64,000 bases of DNA from assembly GCF_022478115.1 (NCBI RefSeq), contig NZ_JAKGSC010000001.1:434001-498000 (forward strand), written 5' to 3'. The stretch's first letter is position 1, and the number at the start of each line of letters is the position of its first letter. This document shows positions 35,601 through 42,092 of the stretch, in pieces. A program made the position numbers and the translations under genes. The notes beneath the pieces were generated by a model. It was not told the DNA's origin. It saw nothing but the letters and a program-made list of their open reading frames with translations, and searched no databases. This DNA comes from Tenacibaculum aquimarinum (GTDB lineage: Bacteria; Bacteroidota; Bacteroidia; Flavobacteriales; Flavobacteriaceae).

Positions 35601-35610
35601 ATGGTTGGCA
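35593..35610 (+). promoter_or_regulatory. Right pair of putative integrase arm-binding repeats
   Basis: GTTGGCA at 35593-35599 and 35604-35610 repeats with an 11-bp period in the same strand sense as the pair at 30702-30719. It lies about 55 bp inside the right attachment site. Confidence 0.6.
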
Positions 35611-35663
35611 AATAAAAAGCCAATAAACTAAAAAACCATTGAAAATCAGATGATTAACAACGG

Positions 35664-35684
35664 TTTTTGTACTCGAGGTGGGAA
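35664..35684. other. Right attachment site within tRNA-Leu(CAA) 3' end
   Basis: This is the same 21-bp sequence as 30542-30562. It covers the last bases of tRNA-Leu(CAA) and the T-run behind it. Confidence 0.85.
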
Positions 35685-35751
35685 TCGAACCCACACTCTC
35701 GAAAGAACTGGATTTTGAATCCAGCGCGTCTACCAATTCCGCCACTCGAGC
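35670..35751 (-). tRNA. tRNA-Leu (anticodon CAA), integration target
   Basis: The class-II tRNA has acceptor arms GCTCGAG / CTCGAGT, anticodon arm CTGGA-TTCAAAA-TCCAG with anticodon CAA, a long variable arm and T-arm GTGGG-TTCGATT-CCCAC. CCA is not encoded. The element kept the tRNA intact by supplying its own copy of the 3' end. The original 3' end and terminator are now at 30.5 kb. Confidence 0.95.
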
Positions 35752-35831
35752 AATAAATAAACTTACTGCAAAGCTAAAAAATATTTTTCTGTTAATCTTC
35801 TAATAATATAGATAACTCATTAAATAATTTC

Positions 35832-35839
35832 TATTTTTG
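35832..35839 (+). promoter_or_regulatory. -7 promoter element of prs
   Basis: TATTTTTG lies 38 bp before the prs ATG and fits TAnnTTTG. Confidence 0.55.
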
Positions 35840-35877
35840 CACTCAACAACAACACTAACTTAAATATTTTATCTCAA

Positions 35878-36819
35878 ATGACTGGACAACAGTTAACTCC
35901 AAAAATTTTTGCTTGTAGACAAAGCATAAAATTAGCTGAAAAAATAGCAAAACAATACGGTGCAGAACTTGGCGATGTAGAAATAACCCCATTTAGTGAC
36001 GGTGAATTTCAACCTGCTTTTAAAGAATCTGTAAGAGGTAGAAGAGTTTTTATTATTGGCTCTACAAACCCACCAGGAGACAATTTAATGGAAATGTTAT
36101 TAATGCTAGACGCAGCCAAAAGAGCTTCAGCAAGACACATTACTGCCGTTATGCCTTATTTTGGTTGGGCTCGCCAAGACAGAAAAGACAAACCTCGTGT
36201 TGCAATTGGCGCTAAAATGGTTGCAAATTTATTACAAACTGCTGGTGCAACAAGAATTATGACTATGGATTTGCATGCAGATCAAATTCAAGGGTTCTTT
36301 GAAAAACCAGTTGATCATTTATTTGCATCAACAATATTTCTTCCATATATAAAGTCTTTAAATTTAGACAATTTAACAATTGCTTCACCAGATATGGGTG
36401 GTTCTAAAAGAGCGTATGCATATTCTAAATACTTAGAAAGTGATGTAGTTATATGTTACAAACAACGTACAAAAGCAAATGTTATCGGTCACATGGAATT
36501 AATTGGTAATGTAGAAGGAAAGAATGTAATTCTTGCTGATGACATGATTGACACAGGTGGAACATTAGCAAAAGCTGCCGAAATAATGATGGAAAGAGGA
36601 GCAAAATCAGTACGTGCAATTTGTACACACCCAATACTTTCTGGAGGTGCTTATGAAAAGATTCAAAATTCTAAATTAACAGAGTTAATTGTTTCAGACA
36701 CAATTCCTTTAAAACAAGAAATTTCTAAAATTAAAGTTGTATCTTGCGCGCCCTTATTCGCTGATGTGATGGACAAAGTTCAAAACAATACATCGATAAG
36801 TGGTCAATTTTTAATGTAG
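35878..36819 (+). CDS. prs: Ribose-phosphate pyrophosphokinase
   Basis: The 313-residue enzyme makes PRPP from ribose 5-phosphate and ATP. Segments seen are FSDGEFQPAF, the flexible catalytic region YFGWARQDRKDKPR, the metal site MDLHADQIQGFF and the PRPP loop LADDMIDTGGTLAKAA. Length is standard. It is followed by rplY after 61 bp, and the pair is conserved in flavobacteria. Confidence 0.96.
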   Translation: MTGQQLTPKIFACRQSIKLAEKIAKQYGAELGDVEITPFSDGEFQPAFKESVRGRRVFIIGSTNPPGDNLMEMLLMLDAAKRASARHITAVMPYFGWARQDRKDKPRVAIGAKMVANLLQTAGATRIMTMDLHADQIQGFFEKPVDHLFASTIFLPYIKSLNLDNLTIASPDMGGSKRAYAYSKYLESDVVICYKQRTKANVIGHMELIGNVEGKNVILADDMIDTGGTLAKAAEIMMERGAKSVRAICTHPILSGGAYEKIQNSKLTELIVSDTIPLKQEISKIKVVSCAPLFADVMDKVQNNTSISGQFLM

Positions 36820-36880
36820 TTTCGGCTACGATCAACGTCCAAAAAGGAAGTTGAAAATTTAATTTATTTAATAAAAAGTA

Positions 36881-37498
36881 ATGAAATCAATTACAATCAA
36901 AGGATCTCAAAGAGAAAGCGTAGGTAAAGTAGCAACTAAAGCCTTACGTAATGCTGGTCAGGTACCTTGCGTATTATACGGAGGAGACAAACCAGTACAC
37001 TTTTCAGCTGAAGAATTAGCTTTTAAGAAATTAGTGTATACTCCAAATGTATATACTGCAACGATTGAAGTAGAAGGAGCAACATACGCTGCTATTTTAC
37101 AAGACATTCAATTTCACCCAGTAACTGACAGAATTTTACACGTAGATTTCTATCAATTATTTGATGATAAAGAAATTACAATGAACATTCCTGTAAAATT
37201 AACAGGGACTTCTCCAGGTGTATTAAATGGTGGTTCTTTACGTTTTACAAATCGTAAACTAAGAGTAAAAGCTTTACCAGCTAATTTACCAGATTTTATA
37301 TCTGCTGATATTTCTAGTTTAAAAATTGGAAGCAAGTTATTATTATCTTCTTTATTTAATGAAGATTATACTTTTATGCACCCAGACAATACAGTTGTTG
37401 TACAAGTTAGAACTTCTCGTAATGCAACTGCTGAAGATGATACAGAAGAAGCAGAAACTGCTGAAGGAGCTGAAGCTGCTGCACCAGCTGCAGAATAA
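36881..37498 (+). CDS. rplY: 50S ribosomal protein L25 (CTC/TL5 type)
   Basis: The 205-residue protein has the L25 domain at about 1-95 ([46 protein letters not shown]). The TL5/CTC-type beta-domain follows, and then a Glu/Ala-rich acidic tail typical of Bacteroidota. It binds 5S rRNA. It lies between prs and pth, a usual arrangement, and a terminator follows. Confidence 0.95.
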   Translation: MKSITIKGSQRESVGKVATKALRNAGQVPCVLYGGDKPVHFSAEELAFKKLVYTPNVYTATIEVEGATYAAILQDIQFHPVTDRILHVDFYQLFDDKEITMNIPVKLTGTSPGVLNGGSLRFTNRKLRVKALPANLPDFISADISSLKIGSKLLLSSLFNEDYTFMHPDNTVVVQVRTSRNATAEDDTEEAETAEGAEAAAPAAE

Positions 37499-37518
37499 GT
37501 TTTATTCACATAAATTAC

Positions 37519-37549
37519 AAAAAGCGTTACATAAATGTAACGCTTTTTT
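37519..37549 (+). terminator. Terminator after rplY
   Basis: AAAAAGCGTTACAT and ATGTAACGCTTTTT pair around a 2-nt loop, followed by T. Confidence 0.9.
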
Positions 37550-37595
37550 ATTGTCCTGATTTTTTTTCAGGATCTCAAAAACAATAAATTCTTCT

Positions 37596-37603
37596 TATTT
37601 TTG
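37596..37603 (+). promoter_or_regulatory. -7 promoter element of pth
   Basis: TATTTTTG ends four bases before the pth ATG at 37608, the same spacing as at thiL. A transcript from it would have no leader if that ATG is used. Confidence 0.5.
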
Positions 37604-37607
37604 AAAA

Positions 37608-38237
37608 ATGAATATTATTCAATTTTTTAAAAATCTGTTGGGATTTAAAAAAGAAACGCAAGAAGATATAATGAAGAAGTTTTTAATTGTTGGTTTAGGA
37701 AATATTGGTGAAAAATACAACAACACTCGCCATAATATAGGTTTTCAAATAGTAGATGCTTTTGTAAAAGAACACGAAGAAACTTTTTCTACAGATAAAC
37801 TTGGTGATATTGCTAAGCTAAAAATTAAAGGTAAAACCGTTATTGTTTTAAAACCAAACACTTACATGAATTTAAGCGGAAAAGCTGTTCAGTTTTGGTT
37901 GAAAAAAGAAAATATTAACGTTGAAAACCTTTTAGTAATTACCGACGATTTAAATATTGACTTCGGAAAAATACGTATTAAAGGAAAAGGAAGTTCTGGC
38001 GGACATAATGGATTAAAAGATATTCAAGAAAAATTTAATACCGGAGCGTATCCAAGATTTAGGTTTGGTGTTGGAAATTCTTACGGAAGAGGAAAACAAG
38101 TAGATTATGTACTTGGCGAATGGAATAAAGAAGAACAAAGCGAAATGATTGAAAGAATACCATTTTGCGTTAATGCCGTAACTTCTTTTATTACGGCAGG
38201 TTTATCTAATACTATGAATGAGTTTAATGGAAAGTAA
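37608..38237 (+). CDS. pth: Peptidyl-tRNA hydrolase
   Basis: The 209-residue enzyme releases tRNA from peptidyl-tRNA. Conserved segments are LIVGLGNIGEKYNNTRHNIGF with catalytic His42, LKPNTYMNLSG and GSSGGHNGLKDI. The first 21 residues are an N-terminal extension (FFKNLLGFKK), which is frequent in flavobacteria. The alternative start is the ATG at 37671. It is separated from rplY by a terminator and has its own -7 element. Confidence 0.93.
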   Translation: MNIIQFFKNLLGFKKETQEDIMKKFLIVGLGNIGEKYNNTRHNIGFQIVDAFVKEHEETFSTDKLGDIAKLKIKGKTVIVLKPNTYMNLSGKAVQFWLKKENINVENLLVITDDLNIDFGKIRIKGKGSSGGHNGLKDIQEKFNTGAYPRFRFGVGNSYGRGKQVDYVLGEWNKEEQSEMIERIPFCVNAVTSFITAGLSNTMNEFNGK

Positions 38238-38242
38238 GTTTT

Positions 38243-38320
38243 TGTCATTCCTGCGTAGGCAGGAATCCATTTAAAAACTTGTTCACCTTTATTAAGATTC
38301 CTGCCTTCGCAGGAATGACA
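38243..38320. repeat. REP-like inverted repeat pair, copy 2
   Basis: TGTCATTCCTGCGTAGGCAG starts the left arm (38243) and ATTCCTGCCTTCGCAGGAA forms the right arm. It is the same unit as 20536-20597 and lies between convergent pth and queD, touching the queD stop codon. Confidence 0.82.
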
Positions 38321-38322
38321 GA

Positions 38323-38775
38323 TTATAAATTATCACTCGCAAACCACTCAGCAAAACTTGTTTCAGTTTCTTGTAATCTTAATGAATGTAAATTAATGTT
38401 CTCAGGTAAACGATTCTTAATTTTTTCAGCAAAATCAATAACCATCATTTCACTAGTTGGTTGATAATCTACCAAAATAACATGATGTCCACGATCTTGT
38501 AGTTCTTTTGCCAACTCTACATGCGGCGTATTTTTGTTAAAAACAGTTGCATGATCAAACGCATCAACAATTTCTTCTTTCACAACTTTTTTTAAGTCAG
38601 AAAAATCGATAACCATTCCAAATTTTACGTTTGAACTATCTGTAATTGGACTACCAATAACAGTTACTGAAAGTTTATAACTATGTCCGTGTACATTTTT
38701 ACACTTACCATCGTAACCATATAATGCATGACCAGTTTCAAAATTAAACTGCTTTGTAATTCTAATAGTACTCAT
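38323..38775 (-). CDS. queD: 6-carboxytetrahydropterin synthase family protein
   Basis: The 150-residue protein has the zinc and catalytic pattern of the PTPS/QueD family: His16 (ETGHALYG), Cys25 and the pair His29/His31 (KNVHGHSY). QueD makes 6-carboxytetrahydropterin for queuosine synthesis. Its ATG overlaps the stop of a 26-residue membrane peptide gene by one base. Confidence 0.9.
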   Translation of the reverse strand: MSTIRITKQFNFETGHALYGYDGKCKNVHGHSYKLSVTVIGSPITDSSNVKFGMVIDFSDLKKVVKEEIVDAFDHATVFNKNTPHVELAKELQDRGHHVILVDYQPTSEMMVIDFAEKIKNRLPENINLHSLRLQETETSFAEWFASDNL

Positions 38776-38855
38776 TAACGTTTTCTTTTTTTATTGTAAA
38801 AATATACAACTACTAAACCTACTGCTAAAATTGCAAATAAATAATCTCCACCCAT
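38775..38855 (-). CDS. 26-residue single-pass membrane peptide
   Basis: The ORF reads MGGDYLFAILAVGLVVVYFY followed by NKKRKR. This is one hydrophobic helix with a strongly basic C-terminus, which predicts a membrane anchor with the tail in the cytoplasm. The stop codon and the queD start overlap as TAATG, so translation is coupled. It is too short to identify. Confidence 0.5.
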   Translation of the reverse strand: MGGDYLFAILAVGLVVVYFYNKKRKR

Positions 38856-38897
38856 AATTTAAATTTTTATATAATCCTTCTAAATGTAGCTTGGCTA

Positions 38898-39665
38898 CTA
38901 TTTTTTAAATTTGTTTAATGCGTTTTTTGTGAATTCTGACAACACTAATTTTCCTGACATTTCTGCCCTTTCAATTAATAAATTGTTCCAGTTTTCTGTT
39001 CCAAGCCAAAGCGCTTTTTTCATTGCTGATAAAGCTTCTGGATTGTAAGATGCTAATTTTTCTGCTAACAAGTCTACTTCTTTATCTAATTCTGAAGTAT
39101 TTTCTAAAACTTTTGCATATAAACCTTTGTCTTTTGCCCAATAAGCAGTTTTCCAACTTGTAGCATCTATAGTTAATTCTGCTAAACCACTTACACCAAT
39201 TTTACGTTCTACTGCCGGAGCAATTACAAAAGGTCCAATTCCTATTGTGAATTCCGATAATTTTATAGATGCGTGTTCTGTAGCCAAAACATAATCGCAC
39301 GCAGCTGCTAAACCAACTCCGCCACCAACAGTTTTACCTTGTACACGCCCAATAATTAATTTTGAACAGTTTCTCATGGCATTTATAACATTGGCAAAAC
39401 CAGAGAAAAAAGCTTTTCCTTCTTCTAAATTAGAAATTGCAACCAGTTCATCAAACGAAGCTCCAGCACAAAAAGCACGATCACCTTCAGATTTTAAAAC
39501 GATAACTGAAACAGTTTCATTTTCTGATAAGACGTTCAATTCCTTGGTTAATCTATCTAACAATTCACTCGGAAAAGAGTTACTTGCCGGATGACCAAAC
39601 TCTACCGTTGCAATGTTATTTTGAATATCTGTGTATAAACTTCCGTTTTGTCGGTTAGTTGTCAT
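38898..39665 (-). CDS. Enoyl-CoA hydratase/isomerase family protein
   Basis: The 255-residue crotonase-fold protein has the oxyanion-hole segments RAFCAGASFDEL and GRVQGKTVGGGVGLAAACDY. It probably acts on an unsaturated acyl-CoA (methylglutaconyl-CoA hydratase is one candidate). I chose the ATG at 39665 because a -7 element TAACTTTG lies 18 bp upstream, overlapping the end of the MATE gene. The open frame extends seven codons further. Confidence 0.82.
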   Translation of the reverse strand: MTTNRQNGSLYTDIQNNIATVEFGHPASNSFPSELLDRLTKELNVLSENETVSVIVLKSEGDRAFCAGASFDELVAISNLEEGKAFFSGFANVINAMRNCSKLIIGRVQGKTVGGGVGLAAACDYVLATEHASIKLSEFTIGIGPFVIAPAVERKIGVSGLAELTIDATSWKTAYWAKDKGLYAKVLENTSELDKEVDLLAEKLASYNPEALSAMKKALWLGTENWNNLLIERAEMSGKLVLSEFTKNALNKFKK

Positions 39666-39688
39666 GTAAAATTGATTTTTTGTCAAAG

Positions 39689-41023
39689 TTAACTTTTTTC
39701 CACAAGCGGAATAAACTTTCTTCTAAATTTGATGATTAAAGGTAAACCTCGGGCAATTATCCAACCAAAAAAGGCAATCCAAATTGCATATAACTTATAC
39801 TCTAAGTGATTAAAATATAATAAAAGAGGAATAAACACAAAGCTTGTGGCTAAAATTAATAAGTTTCTAAGAAACTTCATTTTTCCCATTCCTTTAAACA
39901 TTGCATCAAAAACAAATGTAATTCCACAAATAGGTTGCATTATTAAAATTACCCAAAAACTTATATAAAACTGCTCTAAAACAAGTTTGTCTTTTGTGAA
40001 AATTCTTCCTATTGGTTCGTAAAATATAAATCCTACAATAGCCATAAAAACACCTGTTAAAAAACCATATAACAATAATTTGTTGCTTAATTTTAAAAGT
40101 GTTTTATAATCTTTTGCTCCTAATAGTTTACCCGATAAAATATTGCCTGCGCTAGAATATCCGTCAATACTAAAAGCGCCTAATAACCAAAGATTAAGAC
40201 CAATTGTGTAGGCAGCAATATAGTTGTCTCCGTAACTTGTTGCATAAGAAGCTCCAAAATACAACGCAACGTTTAACGCAATTGTTCTAACAAATAAATT
40301 TAAAATCATGCCAATCACTTTTTTTATTTCTTTGTTAAAAGGCATTGTGATTTTTAATGAAATGGATGTTTTAAAAAACAACAAAACTGCTGCAATAATT
40401 GCCATTGTTACTTGTGCTATTACACTTGCATAGGCTGCTCCTTTTATATTCATTGCTGGTATAAAACCTTCTATTCCGTAAACAAAAGCATAATCTAAAA
40501 CAATATTTAAAAGTGCTCCAATAATTGCAATTATCATTGGATAAAAGGTGTTTTGTAAGCCTCTAAAGGTTCCGAAAACTCCAAAAACAAAAAGAGCAAA
40601 TGGAAAACCGAAAATTCTTATTTTATAATATTCTATACAATATTCTAAAATAGTTCCTGATGCGTTATAAAATTGAAAAATTTGTTTTGCAAACGGATAC
40701 GTAATTAGCAAAACTAATAAGCTTGTTGCCACAACAATGGTAATGGCTTGTGCTGGTAAATTTTTTACTTCGTTTAATTTATTGGCTCCAACATATTGTG
40801 AGATAATTGAAGAGATTGCGCTTCTACTTTGTCCAAAAACCCAAACCAACATAGATAAAAATGCACCAACAATACCAACGGCGGCTAAACTTTCTGTTGC
40901 ATTATTTTCTATATGACCAATAATTGCTGTGTCTGTTATTGATAATAGTGGTTCTGCAATTCCTGCAATTAATGCCGGAATTGCTAATTTATTAATGTTT
41001 TTAAAACTGATTTCTTGATTCAC
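39689..41023 (-). CDS. MATE-family efflux transporter
   Basis: The 444-residue, about 12-helix exporter resembles DinF/NorM-type MATE proteins (LAIPALIAGIAEPLLSITDT at the start; GSAGNILSGKLLG-like SSAGNILSGKLLG later). It probably exports drugs or metabolites with an ion gradient. No suitable ATG exists near the N-terminus. I propose GTG at 41023 because TATATTTG at 41043-41050 lies 19 bp upstream, inside the longer open frame. Confidence 0.82.
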   Translation of the reverse strand: MNQEISFKNINKLAIPALIAGIAEPLLSITDTAIIGHIENNATESLAAVGIVGAFLSMLVWVFGQSRSAISSIISQYVGANKLNEVKNLPAQAITIVVATSLLVLLITYPFAKQIFQFYNASGTILEYCIEYYKIRIFGFPFALFVFGVFGTFRGLQNTFYPMIIAIIGALLNIVLDYAFVYGIEGFIPAMNIKGAAYASVIAQVTMAIIAAVLLFFKTSISLKITMPFNKEIKKVIGMILNLFVRTIALNVALYFGASYATSYGDNYIAAYTIGLNLWLLGAFSIDGYSSAGNILSGKLLGAKDYKTLLKLSNKLLLYGFLTGVFMAIVGFIFYEPIGRIFTKDKLVLEQFYISFWVILIMQPICGITFVFDAMFKGMGKMKFLRNLLILATSFVFIPLLLYFNHLEYKLYAIWIAFFGWIIARGLPLIIKFRRKFIPLVEKS

Positions 41024-41042
41024 GAAAAAATAATTGCAAGTA

Positions 41043-41050
41043 CAAATATA
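41043..41050 (-). promoter_or_regulatory. -7 promoter element of the MATE gene
   Basis: CAAATATA on the plus strand is TATATTTG on the minus strand, and it decides the GTG start at 41023. Confidence 0.55.
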
Positions 41051-41083
41051 GTGAGTATTTATACATTCCGTAAGCAAGTAAGT

Positions 41084-41196
41084 GCGTTAGTGATAGAGCG
41101 GTATGTTTGAGCTCTTTTTAGGTTTTGTAAACCTAAAAAAGCGAGTAGCGAAAGCACGACTTTAATCCTGAATGTCTTCAGGATAAAGTAACGCCC
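41084..41196 (+). repeat. Dispersed structured repeat, copy D
   Basis: Closing stem GCGTTA (41084-41089) pairs with TAACGC (41189-41194). The inner arm is type 2 (TTTGAGCTCTTTTT ... AAAAAAGCGAGTAGCG) with tip palindrome GGTTTTGTAAACC, and a side hairpin TCCTGAA/TTCAGGA follows. It lies between divergent MATE and universal-stress genes. Confidence 0.78.
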
Positions 41197-41219
41197 AAAA
41201 CAATATCCTTTTTTTTAAG

Positions 41220-41227
41220 TATCTTTG
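41220..41227 (+). promoter_or_regulatory. -7 promoter element of the universal stress gene
   Basis: TATCTTTG lies 22 bp before the ATG at 41250. Confidence 0.55.
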
Positions 41228-41249
41228 CGGTCTTATTAAAATCTTGATT

Positions 41250-42044
41250 ATGAAACATATTTTGGTTCCTATTGGTTCTACGGAAAACTCGATAAACACG
41301 TTGCAATATGCTATTAATTTTGCTAAAGAAATTGATGCAAAAATATTTGTAATGCGTGCTTATCAAGTGTTATCTAAAGCGGGTGCTTTTGTAAATGCTG
41401 ATGCAACAATGCAACGCGAAACCAACTTGTACCTAAATTCTATGGTTAGAGGTTGCGATACAAAAGGTGTTGAGATTAAGTTAATTGCTTCAAAAGGAAA
41501 TGTAATTGATAGTATTACAGCAATTGACAGAGAAATTGGAATCGATTTAATTGTTGTTGGACCAAAAAGTAACTCGATTAAAGATGAAGTTTTCTTAGGA
41601 AAGACATCTGGAAAGATTGTAAAACAAACTGAAATACCTGTTTTAGTGATTCCTGAAGGTTATAAATATGTTCCTGTTCGTAGAATTTTAACTGCGTTTA
41701 AATCTGGTATCCTTAATAAGAAAAAAGTATTAAAACCTTTAAAAACAGTTTTAGAAGCTTTTAATATAAAAGCTACTTTATTATTAGTAAAAACGCCTGG
41801 GTTTACTGATGAAGATTTAGTTTTAGACTCTAAATTAGATGCTTTAAAAAGCGAATTAATTATTACTGAAAACGCAACTACTTTTCAAGGTGTATTAGCC
41901 AATTTTCAAGCACAAAACCCAGATATGTTATGTGTTTTTAGACGTAAACGTGGTTTCTTTAAAAAACTTTGGGAAAGTAATACTATTTTAAAGGAAGAGT
42001 TTCACTGTAATGTTCCTTTATTAGTGTTGAGCGGGAAGAAATAG
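41250..42044 (+). CDS. Universal stress protein family protein
   Basis: The 264-residue protein has an N-terminal UspA domain (HILVPIGSTENSINTLQYAI; DLIVVGPKSNS; GKIVKQTEIPVLVIP) and a degenerate second half. The nucleotide-binding G-x2-G-x9-G motif is only partly kept (GKTSGKIVKQTEIPVLV). Such two-domain proteins help stress survival in many bacteria, and the precise role is unknown. The ATG at 41250 is preferred to an in-frame TTG six bases upstream. Confidence 0.82.
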   Translation: MKHILVPIGSTENSINTLQYAINFAKEIDAKIFVMRAYQVLSKAGAFVNADATMQRETNLYLNSMVRGCDTKGVEIKLIASKGNVIDSITAIDREIGIDLIVVGPKSNSIKDEVFLGKTSGKIVKQTEIPVLVIPEGYKYVPVRRILTAFKSGILNKKKVLKPLKTVLEAFNIKATLLLVKTPGFTDEDLVLDSKLDALKSELIITENATTFQGVLANFQAQNPDMLCVFRRKRGFFKKLWESNTILKEEFHCNVPLLVLSGKK

Positions 42045-42092
42045 GTTTTGGTTTATACGTTTATTTGTGTAATTGTTTATTCGGGTAAATGC

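Larger units (their letters stand above)
30542..35684. mobile_element. Integrative element of about 5.1 kb in tRNA-Leu(CAA)
   Basis: A 21-bp identical sequence (five T followed by GTACTCGAGGTGGGAA) is present at 30542-30562 and 35664-35684. The right copy is the 3' end of tRNA-Leu(CAA); the left copy is an orphan fragment. Between them lie a tyrosine integrase, an HTH protein, an unknown protein, a putative replication initiator, a secreted DUF4468-like protein and a small minus-strand ORF. Paired GTTGGCA repeats lie near each end. No structural phage, relaxase or secretion genes are seen, so it is best described as an integrative plasmid-like element or phage satellite. Confidence 0.88.

Noticed and set aside
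30542..35684. Complete prophage or filamentous phage
   Set aside because: No capsid, coat, Zot-like, portal or terminase gene is visible, and the element is too small for a complete tailed phage. It is described as an integrative element instead.
41178..41366. Minus-strand ORF across the universal-stress promoter
   Set aside because: It overlaps the promoter and first codons of the universal stress gene and has no protein-like features.
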